DNA of 64,000 bases from Halomonas huangheensis (GCF_001431725.1 NZ_CP013106.1:372001-436000), one strand, 5' to 3'. Shown: positions 1 to 10,178, numbered from the stretch's first letter. Program-made: numbers and translations. Notes: generated by a model not told the origin, from the sequence alone.

Positions 1-512
1 ACGCCCGCATTACCATTCACACTGCCCGTCCGGGTATCGTGATTGGCAAGAAGGGTGAAGACGTCGATCGCTTGCGTCGCGAAGTCACCGAGATGATGGG
101 CGTGCCTGTTCACGTCAACATCGAGGAAGTTCGCAAGCCCGAGCTGGATGCTCAGCTCGTTGCTCAGAACATTGCCGGTCAGCTCGAGCGCCGCGTAATG
201 TTCCGTCGTGCCATGAAGCGCTCTGTCCAGAACGCCATGCGTCTGGGCGCCGGCGGCATCAAGGTGCAGCTCTCCGGTCGCCTTGGCGGCGCGGAAATTG
301 CCCGCACCGAGTGGTACCGCGAAGGTCGTGTTCCGCTGCACACTCTGCGTGCGGACATCGATTACGCCACCTACGAAGCAAAGACCACCTACGGCATCAT
401 CGGTGTCAAGGTCTGGGTCTTCAAAGGTGAAATCCTCGGGGGCATCGAGGAGGTCCGTGCAAAGGCCAAGCAGCCTGCGCCCGCGCCCTCCAAGAAGAAA
501 GGTTCCAGGTAA
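1..512 (+). CDS. rpsC: 30S ribosomal protein S3 (3' part, 5' end cut by window)
   Basis: C-terminal part of S3, a small-subunit protein at the mRNA entry tunnel. The open frame runs in from the left edge (codons begin at base 3) with no start in the window, so the gene is truncated by the window and not by mutation. The visible protein contains the KH-domain loop GKKG followed by DVDRLRREV and the conserved S3 C-terminal domain ([27 protein letters not shown]). The tail is short and lysine-rich. The next gene, rplP, starts 15 bases downstream, as in the S10 operon. Confidence 0.97.
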   Translation, partial: ARITIHTARPGIVIGKKGEDVDRLRREVTEMMGVPVHVNIEEVRKPELDAQLVAQNIAGQLERRVMFRRAMKRSVQNAMRLGAGGIKVQLSGRLGGAEIARTEWYREGRVPLHTLRADIDYATYEAKTTYGIIGVKVWVFKGEILGGIEEVRAKAKQPAPAPSKKKGSR

Positions 513-527
513 GGGGAGAGCGAATCG

Positions 528-941
528 ATGTTACAACCCAAGCGTATGAAGTTCCGCAAGATGCAGAAAGGTCGCAACCGTGGCCTGGCGCATCGCGGAA
601 GCAAGGTAAGCTTCGGCGAGTATGGCCTCAAGGCCACTGGTCGTGGCCGTGTCACCGCCCGTCAGATCGAAGCTGGCCGTCGTGCCATCACTCGCCACGT
701 CAAGCGTGGCGGAAAGATCTGGATCCGTGTCTTCCCGGATAAGCCGATTTCCAAGAAGCCTCTGGAAGTCCGGATGGGTAAAGGTAAGGGCTCCGTCGAG
801 TACTGGGTCGCTCAGATCCAGCCGGGACGTGTCCTGTATGAGATTGAAGGCGTTTCCGAGGAGCTGGCTCGCGAAGCATTCGCACTGGCAGCTCAGAAAT
901 TCCCGGTCTCCACCACCTTTGTGAAACGGACGGTGATGTGA
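528..941 (+). CDS. rplP: 50S ribosomal protein L16
   Basis: L16, 137 aa, the usual length. It binds 23S rRNA close to the A-site tRNA and helps organise the peptidyl-transferase region. The N-terminus ([19 protein letters not shown]) and the internal [15 protein letters not shown] segment are characteristic of the family. It sits between rpsC and rpmC as in other gammaproteobacteria. The TGA stop shares its last base with the ATG of rpmC, which indicates translational coupling. Confidence 0.98.
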   Translation: MLQPKRMKFRKMQKGRNRGLAHRGSKVSFGEYGLKATGRGRVTARQIEAGRRAITRHVKRGGKIWIRVFPDKPISKKPLEVRMGKGKGSVEYWVAQIQPGRVLYEIEGVSEELAREAFALAAQKFPVSTTFVKRTVM

Positions 942-1132
942 TGAAAGCCCAGGAAATTCGTGAAAAGTCAGTAGAACAGCTCCAGGAGCAGCTTCTCGAA
1001 CTCCTCCGCGAGCAGTTCAACCTGCGTATGCAGAAGGCCACCGGCCAGTTGAGCCAGACTCATCTGCTCAAGCAGGTTCGTCGGGACATTGCCCGCGTGA
1101 AGACTGTGCTCAACGAGAAGGCAGGTGTCTGA
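941..1132 (+). CDS. rpmC: 50S ribosomal protein L29
   Basis: L29, 63 aa, a helical-hairpin protein near the peptide exit tunnel that helps form the docking site for trigger factor and SRP. The sequence begins [17 protein letters not shown] and contains the family segment [17 protein letters not shown]. The ATG at 941 overlaps the rplP stop by one base; an in-frame GTG one codon earlier would add only one residue and is less likely. rpsQ follows one base after the stop, so rplP-rpmC-rpsQ are tightly coupled. Confidence 0.97.
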   Translation: MKAQEIREKSVEQLQEQLLELLREQFNLRMQKATGQLSQTHLLKQVRRDIARVKTVLNEKAGV

Positions 1133-1133
1133 G

Positions 1134-1394
1134 ATGGCCGAAGAGAAGAAAGCCCGTAAACTCACCGGTAAGGTGGTGAGTGACAAGATGGACAAGTCCA
1201 TCATCGTCATGATCGAGCGTCGTGAGCGCCACCCGATCTACGGCAAATACGTGAAGCGCTCCACCAAGCTGCACGCCCACGACGAAACCAATCAGGCGAA
1301 AGCCGGCGACACGGTTTCCATTGAGGAATGTCGTCCGCTGTCCAGGAAGAAAGCCTGGACGCTGGTTGAAATCGTCGAACAGGCCAAGGGTTGA
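1134..1394 (+). CDS. rpsQ: 30S ribosomal protein S17
   Basis: S17, 86 aa from the ATG at 1134, an OB-fold primary 16S rRNA-binding protein. Family motifs include [24 protein letters not shown] and [18 protein letters not shown]. An in-frame GTG at 1125 lies inside rpmC and would add MSE; the ATG at 1134 directly after the rpmC stop is preferred. It is the last gene of the S10 operon here; a 52-base gap separates it from rplN, the first gene of the spc operon. Confidence 0.97.
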   Translation: MAEEKKARKLTGKVVSDKMDKSIIVMIERRERHPIYGKYVKRSTKLHAHDETNQAKAGDTVSIEECRPLSRKKAWTLVEIVEQAKG

Positions 1395-1446
1395 TTGGCC
1401 GCAGGCCATCAACTCCGTGCAGTCAGATTAGGTTTGGAGAAAACCG

Positions 1447-1818
1447 ATGATTCAGACTCAGACTATGCTGGATGTCGCCGACAACAGCGGAGCGCGCCGG
1501 GTGCAGTGCATCAAGGTGCTCGGTGGTTCACACCGCCGCTACGCTCGCGTTGGTGACGTCATCAAGGTCACGGTGAAGGAAGCTATTCCGCGCGGCAAGG
1601 TCAAGAAAGGCCAGGTGCTGAAAGCGGTAGTTGTCCGCACCCGCAGTGGCGTCCGTCGTGCCGACGGTTCGCTGATCCGCTTTGATGGAAATGCGGCTGT
1701 TTTGTTGAATAACACCAACGAACAGCCGATCGGTACCCGTATCTTCGGGCCGGTGACTCGTGAACTTCGTAATGAAAAGTTCATGAAGATCATTTCCTTG
1801 GCGCCTGAAGTGCTGTAA
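1447..1818 (+). CDS. rplN: 50S ribosomal protein L14
   Basis: L14, 123 aa, at the subunit interface, where it contributes to bridges with 16S rRNA. Diagnostic segments are [27 protein letters not shown], given here only as its location at residues 1-27, and the C-terminal [11 protein letters not shown] and [11 protein letters not shown] ribosome-binding sequence (tttggagaaa) precedes the ATG. It is the first gene of the spc operon, and rplX follows 14 bases downstream. Confidence 0.98.
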   Translation: MIQTQTMLDVADNSGARRVQCIKVLGGSHRRYARVGDVIKVTVKEAIPRGKVKKGQVLKAVVVRTRSGVRRADGSLIRFDGNAAVLLNNTNEQPIGTRIFGPVTRELRNEKFMKIISLAPEVL

Positions 1819-1832
1819 GGAGCGAGGCGGAT

Positions 1833-2150
1833 ATGCAAAAGATCAAACGTGATGATGAAGTCATCGTCATCGCCGGCAAGGATAAGGGTAAGCGCGGTAC
1901 CGTGAAACGTGTCCTACAGAACGAGCGTTTCGTGGTATCCGGTGTGAATATGATCAAGCGTCACACCAAACCCAACCCGATGGCTGGTAATCAGGGCGGT
2001 ATCGTCGAGCGCGAGGCACCGATTCACGCGTCCAACGTGGCGATCTTCAATCAGGAGACCGGCAAAGCGGATCGCGTCGGCTTCCAGATCAAGGAAGACG
2101 GTACCAAGGTACGTATCTACAAGTCGACGCAAGCGCAGATCGACGCCTAA
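1833..2150 (+). CDS. rplX: 50S ribosomal protein L24
   Basis: L24, 105 aa, an assembly-initiator protein bound near the 5' end of 23S rRNA, with a KOW domain. The KOW motif is visible at residues 5-30 ([21 protein letters not shown]), followed by [11 protein letters not shown] and the segment [18 protein letters not shown]. It lies between rplN and rplE in the standard spc order. The gap to rplE is 18 bases. Confidence 0.98.
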   Translation: MQKIKRDDEVIVIAGKDKGKRGTVKRVLQNERFVVSGVNMIKRHTKPNPMAGNQGGIVEREAPIHASNVAIFNQETGKADRVGFQIKEDGTKVRIYKSTQAQIDA

Positions 2151-2168
2151 CGCGAGTCGGATAGCAAA

Positions 2169-2708
2169 ATGGCGAACTTGAAAGAACGTTATCAAAACGA
2201 GGTGGTGGCTCAACTCAAAGAGCAGTTCAGCTACGCCAACGTTATGCAGGTACCCCGGATCACCAAGGTGACTCTGAATATGGGTATCGGCGAAGCGACC
2301 AGCGACAAGAAGCTGATCGATAATGCCATTGGCGACCTGGAGAAGCTTTCCGGTCAGAAGCCGATGGTGACCAAGGCGCGTAAGTCCATCGCGGGCTTCA
2401 AGGTGCGTGAAGGCTGGCCGATCGGGATCAAGGTAACACTGCGCGCTGAGCGTATGTGGGACTTCCTCGATCGCCTGGTGAATATCGCGATCCCCCGTGT
2501 TCGTGACTTCCGTGGTCTCAACCCGAAGTCCTTCGACGGTCGTGGCAATTATTCCATGGGGGTGCGTGAGCAGATCATCTTCCCGGAGATCGAGTATGAT
2601 AAGATCGACCGGATTCGTGGTCTGGATGTCACCATCACCACTACTGCCAACACCGACGATGAAGGTCGTGCGCTGCTGAGCGCGCTGAACTTCCCGTTCA
2701 AGAAATAA
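2169..2708 (+). CDS. rplE: 50S ribosomal protein L5
   Basis: L5, 179 aa, of the central protuberance; it binds 5S rRNA and contacts P-site tRNA. Family motifs include [41 protein letters not shown] and [22 protein letters not shown]. Length matches E. coli L5. In E. coli, S8 represses the spc mRNA near the L5 start; a structure of that kind could exist here but was not modelled. Confidence 0.98.
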   Translation: MANLKERYQNEVVAQLKEQFSYANVMQVPRITKVTLNMGIGEATSDKKLIDNAIGDLEKLSGQKPMVTKARKSIAGFKVREGWPIGIKVTLRAERMWDFLDRLVNIAIPRVRDFRGLNPKSFDGRGNYSMGVREQIIFPEIEYDKIDRIRGLDVTITTTANTDDEGRALLSALNFPFKK

Positions 2709-2718
2709 GGGTGGGATC

Positions 2719-3024
2719 ATGGCAAAGAAGAGCATGATTGAGCGCGAACTGAAGCGCACCAAGCTGGTGGATAAGTACGCTGCCAAGCGCACTGCGCTCA
2801 AGGCGGTCATCCAGGACGTGAACTCCTCCGATGAGGAGCGCTTCGACGCGCAGCTCAAGTTGCAGTCGCTACCGCGTGACTCCAGCCCGGTACGTCAGCG
2901 TAACCGCTGCCGTATCACTGGCCGTCCGCACGGCTACTACAACAAGTTCGGCCTCGGCCGTAACAAGCTGCGTGAAGCCGCCATGCGTGGCGACGTGCCC
3001 GGACTCAAGAAGTCCAGCTGGTAA
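2719..3024 (+). CDS. rpsN: 30S ribosomal protein S14 (long, zinc-free form)
   Basis: S14, 101 aa, in the head of the small subunit. The length and the sequence [25 protein letters not shown] near the C-terminus identify the long form without the paired CXXC zinc motif; only one cysteine is visible in that region. The start ATG is preceded by the sequence ggtgggatc. It lies 10 bases after rplE and 32 bases before rpsH. Confidence 0.98.
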   Translation: MAKKSMIERELKRTKLVDKYAAKRTALKAVIQDVNSSDEERFDAQLKLQSLPRDSSPVRQRNRCRITGRPHGYYNKFGLGRNKLREAAMRGDVPGLKKSSW

Positions 3025-3056
3025 CGCCACGTAGAATCATCAGGAGCGCAACGTAA

Positions 3057-3449
3057 ATGAGCATGCAAGACACTCTGGCGGATATGTGTACTCGTATCCG
3101 CAATGCGCAGCAGGCCACTAAGGAGACGGTCACCATGCCGTCTTCCAAGATCAAGGTTGAAGTGGCCCGTGTGCTGAAAGAAGAGGGTTTCATCACTGAC
3201 TTCGCGGTTAGCGAATCAGCCAAGCCCGAACTGACCGTGAGCCTCAAGTACTTTGAAGGCAAGCCGGTTATCGAGCACCTGCAGCGGGTTTCCAAGCCTT
3301 CCCTTCGTCAGTACAAGGGTAAGGATGCGCTGCCGAAGGTCGCCGATGGCCTGGGTATCGCTATCGTCACCACCTCCAGGGGTGTAATGACTGATCGGGC
3401 GGCTCGTCAGGCTGGTGTCGGCGGCGAAGTCCTCTGCACCGTATTCTAG
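3057..3449 (+). CDS. rpsH: 30S ribosomal protein S8
   Basis: S8, 130 aa, a primary 16S rRNA-binding protein and, in E. coli, the translational repressor of the spc operon. The N-terminus ([18 protein letters not shown]) and the C-terminal [22 protein letters not shown] are typical. The ATG at 3057 has an AGGAG at good distance; the second ATG at 3063 is too far from it to be preferred. rplF starts 9 bases after the stop. Confidence 0.98.
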   Translation: MSMQDTLADMCTRIRNAQQATKETVTMPSSKIKVEVARVLKEEGFITDFAVSESAKPELTVSLKYFEGKPVIEHLQRVSKPSLRQYKGKDALPKVADGLGIAIVTTSRGVMTDRAARQAGVGGEVLCTVF

Positions 3450-3458
3450 GAGTCTGGA

Positions 3459-3989
3459 ATGTCCCGCGTAGCCAAATATCCGGTCAAAGTGCCTGCCGGC
3501 GTCGACATTAAACTCGACGGCGAGACACTGACTGTCAAGGGCAGTCAGGGCACCCTTTCCATGTCCGTTCACAAAGATGTTGTGATCGGTCAGGAAGACG
3601 GTCAACTGACCTTCACGCCTAGTGAAGCAGCCAAGTCCTGGGCCATGGTCGGCACTACCCGTGCCCTGGTTCAGAACCTGGTCACTGGCGTGTCTGAGGG
3701 CTTTACCAAGTCCCTCGAAATCATCGGCGTCGGTTATCGCGCTCAAGCGAAAGGCCAGACGCTCAATCTGTCACTGGGCTTCTCACACCCGGTCGATTAC
3801 CAGCTGCCTGAAGGTGTCGTGGCGGAAACGCCCAAGAACACCGTTATCGTGCTGAAAAGCGCGGACAAGCAGAAGCTCGGCCAGGTCGCCGCGGAAATCC
3901 GCGCATTCCGTCCGCCTGAACCCTATAAGGGTAAGGGTGTTCGCTATGCCGACGAGCAGGTTCGTCGTAAAGAAGCCAAGAAGAAGTAA
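3459..3989 (+). CDS. rplF: 50S ribosomal protein L6
   Basis: L6, 176 aa, a two-domain protein near the GTPase-associated centre. Diagnostic segments are the N-terminal [15 protein letters not shown], the middle [24 protein letters not shown], and the C-terminal [31 protein letters not shown] sequence upstream gives a good ribosome-binding site that overlaps the rpsH stop region. rplR follows after 9 bases. Confidence 0.98.
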   Translation: MSRVAKYPVKVPAGVDIKLDGETLTVKGSQGTLSMSVHKDVVIGQEDGQLTFTPSEAAKSWAMVGTTRALVQNLVTGVSEGFTKSLEIIGVGYRAQAKGQTLNLSLGFSHPVDYQLPEGVVAETPKNTVIVLKSADKQKLGQVAAEIRAFRPPEPYKGKGVRYADEQVRRKEAKKK

Positions 3990-3998
3990 GGCAGGGTT

Positions 3999-4349
3999 AT
4001 GAACGCGAAGAAAGAATCTCGTCTCCGTCGTGCCCGCCGCGCTCGCGCCAAGATCCGCGAGCTGGGCGTGTTTCGCCTGTGCGTCAACCGTACCCCACGC
4101 CACATCTATGCGCAGATTATCTCGCCGGATGGTGGCAAGGTCCTGGCCAGCGCTTCCACGCTGGACAAGAGCCTTCGTGAGGGTTCGACCGGCAATTCCG
4201 ACGCCGCCGCCAAGGTGGGTGCTCTGATTGCTGAACGCGCCAAGGAAGCAGGCATCACCCAGGTGGCCTTCGACCGGGCAGGCTTCAAGTACCACGGTCG
4301 TGTGAAGGCCCTGGCCGACGCCGCTCGTGAAGGCGGCCTGGAATTCTAA
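3999..4349 (+). CDS. rplR: 50S ribosomal protein L18
   Basis: L18, 116 aa, a 5S rRNA-binding protein of the central protuberance. The basic N-terminus ([16 protein letters not shown]) and the C-terminal [26 protein letters not shown] are family signatures. Length is standard. It sits between rplF and rpsE in the usual order. Confidence 0.98.
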   Translation: MNAKKESRLRRARRARAKIRELGVFRLCVNRTPRHIYAQIISPDGGKVLASASTLDKSLREGSTGNSDAAAKVGALIAERAKEAGITQVAFDRAGFKYHGRVKALADAAREGGLEF

Positions 4350-4361
4350 AGGGTTTTTACG

Positions 4362-4862
4362 ATGGCGAAGAACGAACAGAATAGCGGCGATCTGCAGGAA
4401 AAACTCGTGCAGGTCAACCGTGTCGCCAAGGTAGTCAAGGGTGGCCGTATCTTCGGTTTCACCGCTCTGACTGTCGTGGGCGACGGCAATGGTCGCGTCG
4501 GTTTTGGCCGTGGCAAGGCACGTGAAGTGCCGGTCGCGATCCAGAAAGCGATGGATCAAGCGCGCCGTAACATGGTCAAGGTCAACCTGGTCAATGGTAC
4601 TCTGCAGTACCCGGTCAAGGCTCGTCATGGCGCCTCCAAGGTGTACATGCAGCCTGCGTCCGACGGTACCGGTATCATCGCCGGTGGCGCCATGCGCTCC
4701 GTGCTTGAGCTGGCTGGCGTCCACAACGTACTGGCCAAGTGCTACGGCTCCACCAATCCGGTGAACGTGGTGCGTGCGACCGTCAAGGGTCTGTCTGCAA
4801 TGCAGTCGCCGGAAGACGTGGCCGCCAAGCGCGGTCTCTCAGTCGAAGCGATTACGGGGTAA
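4362..4862 (+). CDS. rpsE: 30S ribosomal protein S5
   Basis: S5, 166 aa, a small-subunit protein that affects decoding accuracy and the mRNA helicase activity of the ribosome. Visible are the dsRNA-binding-like N-terminal domain ([20 protein letters not shown]), the segment [18 protein letters not shown], and the C-terminal domain with [23 protein letters not shown]. Length matches E. coli S5. rpmD starts 6 bases downstream. Confidence 0.98.
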   Translation: MAKNEQNSGDLQEKLVQVNRVAKVVKGGRIFGFTALTVVGDGNGRVGFGRGKAREVPVAIQKAMDQARRNMVKVNLVNGTLQYPVKARHGASKVYMQPASDGTGIIAGGAMRSVLELAGVHNVLAKCYGSTNPVNVVRATVKGLSAMQSPEDVAAKRGLSVEAITG

Positions 4863-4868
4863 GACACC

Positions 4869-5051
4869 ATGGCAGCTAGCATCAAGGTAACCCAGACGCG
4901 CAGCACCATTGGCATTCTTGCCAAGCACAAGGCCACTATGAAAGGTCTTGGTCTGCGTCGCATCGGTCACACCGTCGAGCTGGAAGACACCCCTGCCGTT
5001 CGCGGCATGATCCACAAGGTCAACTACCTTGTGCGGGTTGAGGGAGAGTAA
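4869..5051 (+). CDS. rpmD: 50S ribosomal protein L30
   Basis: L30, 60 aa, a small large-subunit protein. The family motif [16 protein letters not shown] is followed by [22 protein letters not shown]. Length and position between rpsE and rplO are as expected. The gap to rplO is only 3 bases. Confidence 0.97.
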   Translation: MAASIKVTQTRSTIGILAKHKATMKGLGLRRIGHTVELEDTPAVRGMIHKVNYLVRVEGE

Positions 5052-5054
5052 TCC

Positions 5055-5489
5055 ATGAAACTTAACAGCCTGAGCCCGGCACCGGGCTCCAAGCACGCCG
5101 AGAAGCGCGTCGGTCGTGGCATCGGCTCTGGTCTGGGAAAGACCGGTGGCCGTGGTCACAAAGGCCAGAAGTCGCGCAGTGGCGGTAGCGTCAAGCCGGG
5201 CTTCGAGGGCGGTCAGATGCCTCTGCAGCGTCGTCTGCCGAAGTTTGGCTTCACGTCTGCGAAGTCTCTGGTGTCCGAGGAAGTGCGTCTTGGCGAACTG
5301 GCCAAGGTCGCTGGTGACGAAGTCACCCTCGAGACGCTGAAAGAAGCCAATGTGCTGAAGGACGCCACGCAGTTTGCCAAGGTGATCCTGTCTGGCGATT
5401 TGAACAAGGCGGTTACAGTCCGCGGTCTGCGTGTCACCAAAGGTGCACGTGCCGCGATTGAAGCCGCTGGTGGCAAGGTAGAGGACTAA
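5055..5489 (+). CDS. rplO: 50S ribosomal protein L15
   Basis: L15, 144 aa, a late-assembling large-subunit protein with a glycine-rich extended N-terminus ([20 protein letters not shown] at residues 22-41) that threads into 23S rRNA. The C-terminal globular part carries [21 protein letters not shown]. secY starts directly after the TAA stop, so the two genes are translationally adjacent. Confidence 0.98.
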   Translation: MKLNSLSPAPGSKHAEKRVGRGIGSGLGKTGGRGHKGQKSRSGGSVKPGFEGGQMPLQRRLPKFGFTSAKSLVSEEVRLGELAKVAGDEVTLETLKEANVLKDATQFAKVILSGDLNKAVTVRGLRVTKGARAAIEAAGGKVED

Positions 5490-6821
5490 ATGGCCAAGTC
5501 AGGAAAAATGCCGGCGATGGGCAGCGGTCTGAGTGAACTGTGGGCGCGTCTGCGCTTCGTGCTCCTCGCCATTGTGGTTTACCGAATCGGTGCCCACATC
5601 CCCGTTCCCGGTATCAATCCTGACCAGCTTGCTGCCTTGTTCAGGGAGCAGCAGGGTACCATCCTGGGCATGTTCAACATGTTCTCGGGTGGTGCCCTGG
5701 AGCGCATGAGTATCCTCGCCCTGGGCATCATGCCCTATATCTCGGCGTCGATCATCATGCAGCTCCTGTCTGCCGTCTCTCCCCAACTGGAACAGTTGAA
5801 GAAGGAAGGGGAGAGCGGCCGCCGCAAGATCAATCAGTACACGCGTTATGGGACGGTGATACTGGCTTTTGTTCAGGCCTCCGGTATGTCGGTTGGCCTG
5901 GCGAGCCAGGGCATCGCCTATACAGTCGATTTCAGTTTCTATTTCACCGCTATCACCACTTTTGTGTGTGGTGCGGTATTCCTGATGTGGCTGGGTGAGC
6001 AGATTACCGAGAAGGGCATCGGCAACGGTATCTCGTTGTTGATCTTCTCAGGTATCGTCGCCGGACTGCCAAGCGCTGTGGCCCAGGCTTTCGAGCTTGC
6101 CCGCAACGAAGGCGCGTGGAACGTGTTGCCGCTGTTGGCGCTTTCCCTGCTGGGTATTGCCACCGTGGCGTTTGTCGTGTTCATTGAGCGCGGCCAGCGT
6201 AGGATTACGGTGAATTACCCGCGTCGCCAGGTCGGCAACAAGATGTACGCCGGACAGAGCAGCTATCTGCCGCTCAAGGTTAATATGGCAGGGGTTATCC
6301 CAGCCATCTTTGCCTCGAGCATCCTGCTGTTCCCCGCCTCCCTCGGTCAGTGGGTTGGTGCGGGTGATGGCATGGAATGGCTGCAGAGAGCATCGCAGGC
6401 GTTGGCCCCTGGTCAACCTCTGTATATCTTGCTTTTCTCGGCGGCGGTGGTATTCTTCTGCTTCTTTTACACAGCGCTGGTCTTCAATCCCAAGGATGTT
6501 GCCGACAACCTCAAGAAGTCGGGAGCTTTCCTTCCGGGTATTCGTCCCGGTGAGCAGACCGCTCGCTATGTCGACAAGGTCATGACTCGTCTGACCCTGT
6601 TTGGCGCCCTCTACATCACTGCGGTTTCCCTGATGCCCCAGTTTCTGATCGTGGCGTGGAACGTGCCGTTCTTTTTCGGCGGTACCTCGCTGCTGATCGT
6701 GGTTGTGGTGATCATGGACTTCATGGCCCAGGTGCAGTCGCATCTCATGTCGCACCAGTATGAGTCGGTGATGAAGAAGTCCAACCTGAAAGGCTATGGT
6801 AGCGGCGGCATCATGCGCTAA
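5490..6821 (+). CDS. secY: Protein translocase subunit SecY
   Basis: SecY, 443 aa, the channel subunit of the Sec translocon in the inner membrane. About ten hydrophobic segments can be followed through the sequence. Typical motifs are [12 protein letters not shown], the plug region [23 protein letters not shown], the cytoplasmic loop [16 protein letters not shown], and the C-terminal [10 protein letters not shown]. It is the penultimate gene of the spc operon; the ATG abuts the rplO stop with no spacer. Confidence 0.98.
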   Translation: MAKSGKMPAMGSGLSELWARLRFVLLAIVVYRIGAHIPVPGINPDQLAALFREQQGTILGMFNMFSGGALERMSILALGIMPYISASIIMQLLSAVSPQLEQLKKEGESGRRKINQYTRYGTVILAFVQASGMSVGLASQGIAYTVDFSFYFTAITTFVCGAVFLMWLGEQITEKGIGNGISLLIFSGIVAGLPSAVAQAFELARNEGAWNVLPLLALSLLGIATVAFVVFIERGQRRITVNYPRRQVGNKMYAGQSSYLPLKVNMAGVIPAIFASSILLFPASLGQWVGAGDGMEWLQRASQALAPGQPLYILLFSAAVVFFCFFYTALVFNPKDVADNLKKSGAFLPGIRPGEQTARYVDKVMTRLTLFGALYITAVSLMPQFLIVAWNVPFFFGGTSLLIVVVVIMDFMAQVQSHLMSHQYESVMKKSNLKGYGSGGIMR

Positions 6822-6871
6822 TTAGCGCCGCAGCCCATTTGGCGCCGCGAGCCTGTTTTGGAGAAAGAACG

Positions 6872-6985
6872 ATGAAAGTTCGTGCTTCCGTGAAGAAAAT
6901 GTGCCGCAATTGCAAGATCATTCGTCGCAATGGCGCTGTCCGCGTCATCTGCAGCGAGCCGCGGCACAAGCAGCGCCAGGGCTGA
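6872..6985 (+). CDS. rpmJ: 50S ribosomal protein L36 (zinc-ribbon form)
   Basis: A 37-aa gene between secY and rpsM, translated directly from the bases. It begins [19 protein letters not shown] and ends HKQRQG. Cys11, Cys14, Cys27 and His32 form the CCCH zinc site, so this is the zinc-binding L36 form and not the zinc-independent paralogue used in zinc starvation. A ribosome-binding sequence (tttggagaaag) lies just upstream. It closes the spc operon. Confidence 0.96.
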   Translation: MKVRASVKKMCRNCKIIRRNGAVRVICSEPRHKQRQG

Positions 6986-7022
6986 CCCTGGTCTGTAATG
7001 AACCGGGTGCTGGCATTCCCCC

Positions 7023-7051
7023 TTGCCCTTTTTGAGGGGAGGGGGTATGCT
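7023..7051 (+). promoter_or_regulatory. Candidate sigma70 promoter of the alpha operon
   Basis: TTGCCC at 7023-7028 and TATGCT at 7046-7051 are separated by 17 bases, a good sigma70 arrangement. They lie in the 123-base gap between rpmJ and rpsM. The same stretch has a C-rich run pairing with a G-rich run (around 7012-7046), so an mRNA leader structure is possible. In E. coli the alpha operon leader is where S4 represses translation; whether this leader does the same was not tested. Confidence 0.45.
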
Positions 7052-7108
7052 GTTGCGCCTTTTGTAGTTGATTAACCGAGCAAGCCGCTCAAATTTCGGA
7101 GTAAGCTG

Positions 7109-7465
7109 ATGGCCCGTATTGCAGGCGTCAATATCCCGGACAACAAGCATGCGGCGATCTCGCTGACTTACATCTTCGGGATTGGCCGTACTCGCGCACA
7201 GGATATCTGTGCCGCGGCCGGTATCGCGCCGACTGCCAAGATTCAGGACCTGTCATCTGAAGAGATTGACACCCTGCGTGGCGAAGTTGGCAAGTACACC
7301 GTAGAAGGCGATCTTCGTCGTGATGTTACGCTGAATATCAAGCGTCTCATGGACCTGGGTTGCTATCGTGGTCTGCGTCATCGTCGTGGTCTTCCGCTGC
7401 GTGGTCAGCGTACCAAGACCAATGCGCGTACCCGTAAGGGCCCGCGCAAGCCGATCCGCAAATAA
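7109..7465 (+). CDS. rpsM: 30S ribosomal protein S13
   Basis: S13, 118 aa, in the head of the small subunit, contacting P-site tRNA and inter-subunit bridges. N-terminal [15 protein letters not shown], the helix-two-turn-helix region [20 protein letters not shown], and the C-terminal [18 protein letters not shown] are standard. A GGAG sequence precedes the ATG. It is the first gene of the alpha operon. Confidence 0.98.
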   Translation: MARIAGVNIPDNKHAAISLTYIFGIGRTRAQDICAAAGIAPTAKIQDLSSEEIDTLRGEVGKYTVEGDLRRDVTLNIKRLMDLGCYRGLRHRRGLPLRGQRTKTNARTRKGPRKPIRK

Positions 7466-7504
7466 CACGCACGTTCTGGCGTAAAGACAGGAATAGACAT
7501 CAAC

Positions 7505-7891
7505 ATGGCTAACCCGCGTAGCAACCGTAAAAAGGTTAAAAAGCAGGTAGTGGATGCCGTAGCGCATATCCATGCCTCTTTTAACAACACGATCATTACG
7601 ATCACAGACCGCCAGGGCAATGCTCTTTCCTGGGCAACTGCCGGTGGTTCGGGTTTTCGTGGTTCTCGCAAGAGCACCCCGTTCGCTGCTCAAGTAGCAA
7701 GTGAGCGTGCAGCTACTGCTGCAGCCGAGTATGGTGTGAAAAACGTCGACGTGCTGGTCAAGGGCCCCGGTCCTGGCCGTGAATCCGCCGTGCGCGCTCT
7801 GAATGCCGCCGGCTTCCGCGTGCAAAGCATCACCGACGCGACGCCCATTCCCCATAATGGCTGCCGTCCGCCGAAGAAACGCCGCGTTTAA
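7505..7891 (+). CDS. rpsK: 30S ribosomal protein S11
   Basis: S11, 128 aa, in the platform of the small subunit near the mRNA exit. Family segments include [22 protein letters not shown] residues 17-35 and the C-terminal [18 protein letters not shown], including the NG pair that is commonly converted to isoaspartate. It lies 39 bases after rpsM and 12 bases before rpsD. Confidence 0.98.
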   Translation: MANPRSNRKKVKKQVVDAVAHIHASFNNTIITITDRQGNALSWATAGGSGFRGSRKSTPFAAQVASERAATAAAEYGVKNVDVLVKGPGPGRESAVRALNAAGFRVQSITDATPIPHNGCRPPKKRRV

Positions 7892-7903
7892 GGAGACAGA
7901 TTC

Positions 7904-8524
7904 ATGGCTCGTTACATTGGACCGAAGTGCAAACTGTCTCGTCGGGAAGGTACCGATCTCTTCCTCAAGAGCGGTGTCACTCCCTTCGAGAAGAAGTGCA
8001 AATCCGAGCAGATCCCGGGTGTGCACGGCCAGCGCCGTCAGCGTCTTTCCGACTACGGCTTGCAGCTTCGCGAGAAGCAGAAAGTACGTCGTATGTATGG
8101 CGTACTCGAAAAGCAGTTCCGCAACTACTACAAGGAAGCTGCCCGTCTGAAGGGCGCGACCGGTGAGTTGTTGCTGCAGCTGCTTGAGTCCCGACTGGAC
8201 AACGTCGTCTACCGCATGGGCTTTGGTTCTACTCGCTCCGAGGCTCGTCAACTGGTAAGCCACAAGGCAATTGTCGTTAACGGCAAGACTGTCAACGTGG
8301 CATCCTACCAGGTCAAGCCCGGCGACGTAGTATCCGTCCGTGAAAAGGCCAAAAACCAGGCGCGTATCCAAAGCGCTCTGTCCATCGCTGCCAACCGTGG
8401 CGATGTGGCCTGGATCGAGATTGATGCCAAGAAGATGGAAGGCACCTTCAAGGCTCTGCCTGAGCGCGGTGACCTGACTGCCGACATCAACGAACAACTG
8501 ATCGTCGAGCTGTACTCGAAGTAA
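7904..8524 (+). CDS. rpsD: 30S ribosomal protein S4
   Basis: S4, 206 aa, a primary 16S rRNA-binding protein and, in E. coli, the translational repressor of the alpha operon. The N-terminus ([20 protein letters not shown]) and the S4 RNA-binding domain ([19 protein letters not shown]) are clear. It has no four-cysteine zinc cluster, so it is the zinc-independent form. An AAGGAG sequence lies before the ATG. A hairpin separates it from rpoA. Confidence 0.98.
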   Translation: MARYIGPKCKLSRREGTDLFLKSGVTPFEKKCKSEQIPGVHGQRRQRLSDYGLQLREKQKVRRMYGVLEKQFRNYYKEAARLKGATGELLLQLLESRLDNVVYRMGFGSTRSEARQLVSHKAIVVNGKTVNVASYQVKPGDVVSVREKAKNQARIQSALSIAANRGDVAWIEIDAKKMEGTFKALPERGDLTADINEQLIVELYSK

Positions 8525-8536
8525 GCGGCCAGCCCG

Positions 8537-8561
8537 CACCGCCTTCCAGAGGGAGGCGGTG
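8537..8561 (+). other. Intra-operon RNA hairpin between rpsD and rpoA
   Basis: An 11-bp stem (8537-8547 with 8551-8561, one G-U pair) closes over a three-base loop. No T-run follows, so it is unlikely to terminate all transcription. It may protect or process the mRNA between rpsD and rpoA, or act as a weak attenuator. Confidence 0.55.
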
Positions 8562-8604
8562 ATTCACCATCGAGTATCCGTTTGGCAGCCTGAAAGGTGT
8601 TCAT

Positions 8605-9603
8605 ATGCAGCGTTCAGTGACAGAGTTTCTCCGTCCTCGCGACATCAAGGTCGAAGAGATCAGCGCACACCACGCAAAGATCGTGCTCGAACCGTTCGAG
8701 CGTGGCTTCGGCCACACGCTGGGTAATGCTCTGCGTCGTATCCTGCTTTCCTCCATGCCCGGCTGTGCCGTGGTAGAGGCGGAGATTGCAGGCGTTGATC
8801 ATGAGTACAGCGCGATCGAGGGCGTCCAGGAAGATGTCATCGAAATCCTCCTGAACCTCAAGGACGTGGCGATCAAGATGCACAGCCGCGATGAGGCGGT
8901 GCTCTCGCTGAACAAGCAGGGCCCGGCCATCGTCACTGCTAGTGATATCGCCGTTGACCACGATGTTGAGGTCGTCAACCCCGAGCACATCATCGCCCAT
9001 GTCAATGAGGGTGCAGAGCTGAAGATGCAGCTCAAGGTGGCCCGTGGTCGTGGCTATGAGCCTGCGGACGTCCGCAGCGAAGCCGACGACGAATCTCGTG
9101 CCATCGGCCGTCTGCAGCTGGATGCAACCTTCAGCCCAGTGCGTCGTGTTTCCTACTCTGTTGAGGCTGCGCGTGTTGAACAGCGTACTGACCTCGACAA
9201 GTTGATCATTGATCTGGAAACCGATGGCACCCTGGATCCGGAAGAGGCGATCCGTCGCAGCGCGACCATCCTGCAGGAGCAGCTGGCAGCGTTCGTCGAC
9301 CTGGAAGCCGACAAGGAACAGGAAGTGGTAGAGGAAGAGGATCATATCGATCCCATCCTGCTGCGCCCCGTAGACGATCTTGAGTTGACCGTTCGTAGTG
9401 CCAACTGCCTCAAGGCCGAGAATATCTACTACATCGGTGATCTGATTCAGCGTACAGAAGTTGAGCTGTTGAAGACCCCGAATCTCGGCAAGAAGTCCTT
9501 GAATGAAATCAAGGATGTGTTGGCAGCACGTGGTCTGTCCCTCGGCATGCGGCTGGAAAATTGGCCGCCGGCGAGCCTGAAGGACGACAAGGCCACGGCC
9601 TGA
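8605..9603 (+). CDS. rpoA: DNA-directed RNA polymerase subunit alpha
   Basis: RpoA, 332 aa, close to the usual 329. The N-terminal dimerisation domain shows [39 protein letters not shown] sequence around residues 19-53, which contains the assembly core. The C-terminal domain has the DNA- and activator-binding helices ([36 protein letters not shown]). It lies between rpsD and rplQ as in E. coli. Confidence 0.99.
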   Translation: MQRSVTEFLRPRDIKVEEISAHHAKIVLEPFERGFGHTLGNALRRILLSSMPGCAVVEAEIAGVDHEYSAIEGVQEDVIEILLNLKDVAIKMHSRDEAVLSLNKQGPAIVTASDIAVDHDVEVVNPEHIIAHVNEGAELKMQLKVARGRGYEPADVRSEADDESRAIGRLQLDATFSPVRRVSYSVEAARVEQRTDLDKLIIDLETDGTLDPEEAIRRSATILQEQLAAFVDLEADKEQEVVEEEDHIDPILLRPVDDLELTVRSANCLKAENIYYIGDLIQRTEVELLKTPNLGKKSLNEIKDVLAARGLSLGMRLENWPPASLKDDKATA

Positions 9604-9642
9604 GCGTCGGCTCGAGTCCCAGTTTGGTAAGGAATCACAACC

Positions 9643-10029
9643 ATGCGTCATCGTAAGAGTGGTCGTCACCTGAATCGCACGAGCTCGCATCGCCAGGCCA
9701 TGTTCAAGAACATGAGCGTGTCGCTGATCGAGCACGAAGTGATCAAGACAACCCTGCCCAAGGCCAAGGAGCTGCGTCGTCATATCGAGCCGCTCATCAC
9801 TCTGGCCAAGCAGGACAGCGTCGCTAACCGTCGTCTGGCCTTCAGCCGTACTCGCTCCAAAGAAGCAGTCGGCAAGCTCTTCAATGAGCTGGGTCCGCGT
9901 TACGTCGAGCGTCCGGGCGGTTACGTCCGTATTCTCAAGTGCGGTTTCCGCACCGGCGACAACGCTCCCATGGCTTTCGTCGAATTGGTCGATCGCCCCG
10001 TCGTGGAAGAGGCTGCTGGCGAGGAGTAA
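9643..10029 (+). CDS. rplQ: 50S ribosomal protein L17
   Basis: L17, 128 aa, at the exit side of the large subunit. The sequence begins [20 protein letters not shown] and contains [21 protein letters not shown], both family hallmarks. It ends the alpha operon and is followed within about 30 bases by a strong terminator. Confidence 0.98.
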   Translation: MRHRKSGRHLNRTSSHRQAMFKNMSVSLIEHEVIKTTLPKAKELRRHIEPLITLAKQDSVANRRLAFSRTRSKEAVGKLFNELGPRYVERPGGYVRILKCGFRTGDNAPMAFVELVDRPVVEEAAGEE

Positions 10030-10059
10030 TCCTCACCTGCAACACTTGCCCCGACGTAA

Positions 10060-10092
10060 AACCGGTCTCCCTCACGGGAGGCCGGTTTTTTT
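10060..10092 (+). terminator. Rho-independent terminator of the alpha operon
   Basis: A 12-bp GC-rich stem (10060-10071 with 10076-10087, one G-U pair) with the loop tcac runs directly into seven T residues. It lies 30 bases after rplQ and just ahead of the convergent MocR gene. Confidence 0.93.
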
Positions 10093-10178
10093 ATGCGCGA
10101 ATGTTTTATGCGCGAACGTTACTGGTAGCTGTGTGCGGTGCGGTTGCTCAGGGCAGCGATTCAACCGACAACAGAAGA

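Noticed and set aside
1914..2858. Long minus-strand frame (314 codons) across rplX-rplE-rpsN
   Set aside because: It lies antisense to three certain ribosomal genes and has no ribosome site or recognisable domain; it results from the biased codon use of the genes opposite.
7253..9783. Minus-strand frames of 428 and 389 codons opposite rpsM-rpsD and rpoA
   Set aside because: These are shadows of highly biased, certain genes; no family pattern was seen.
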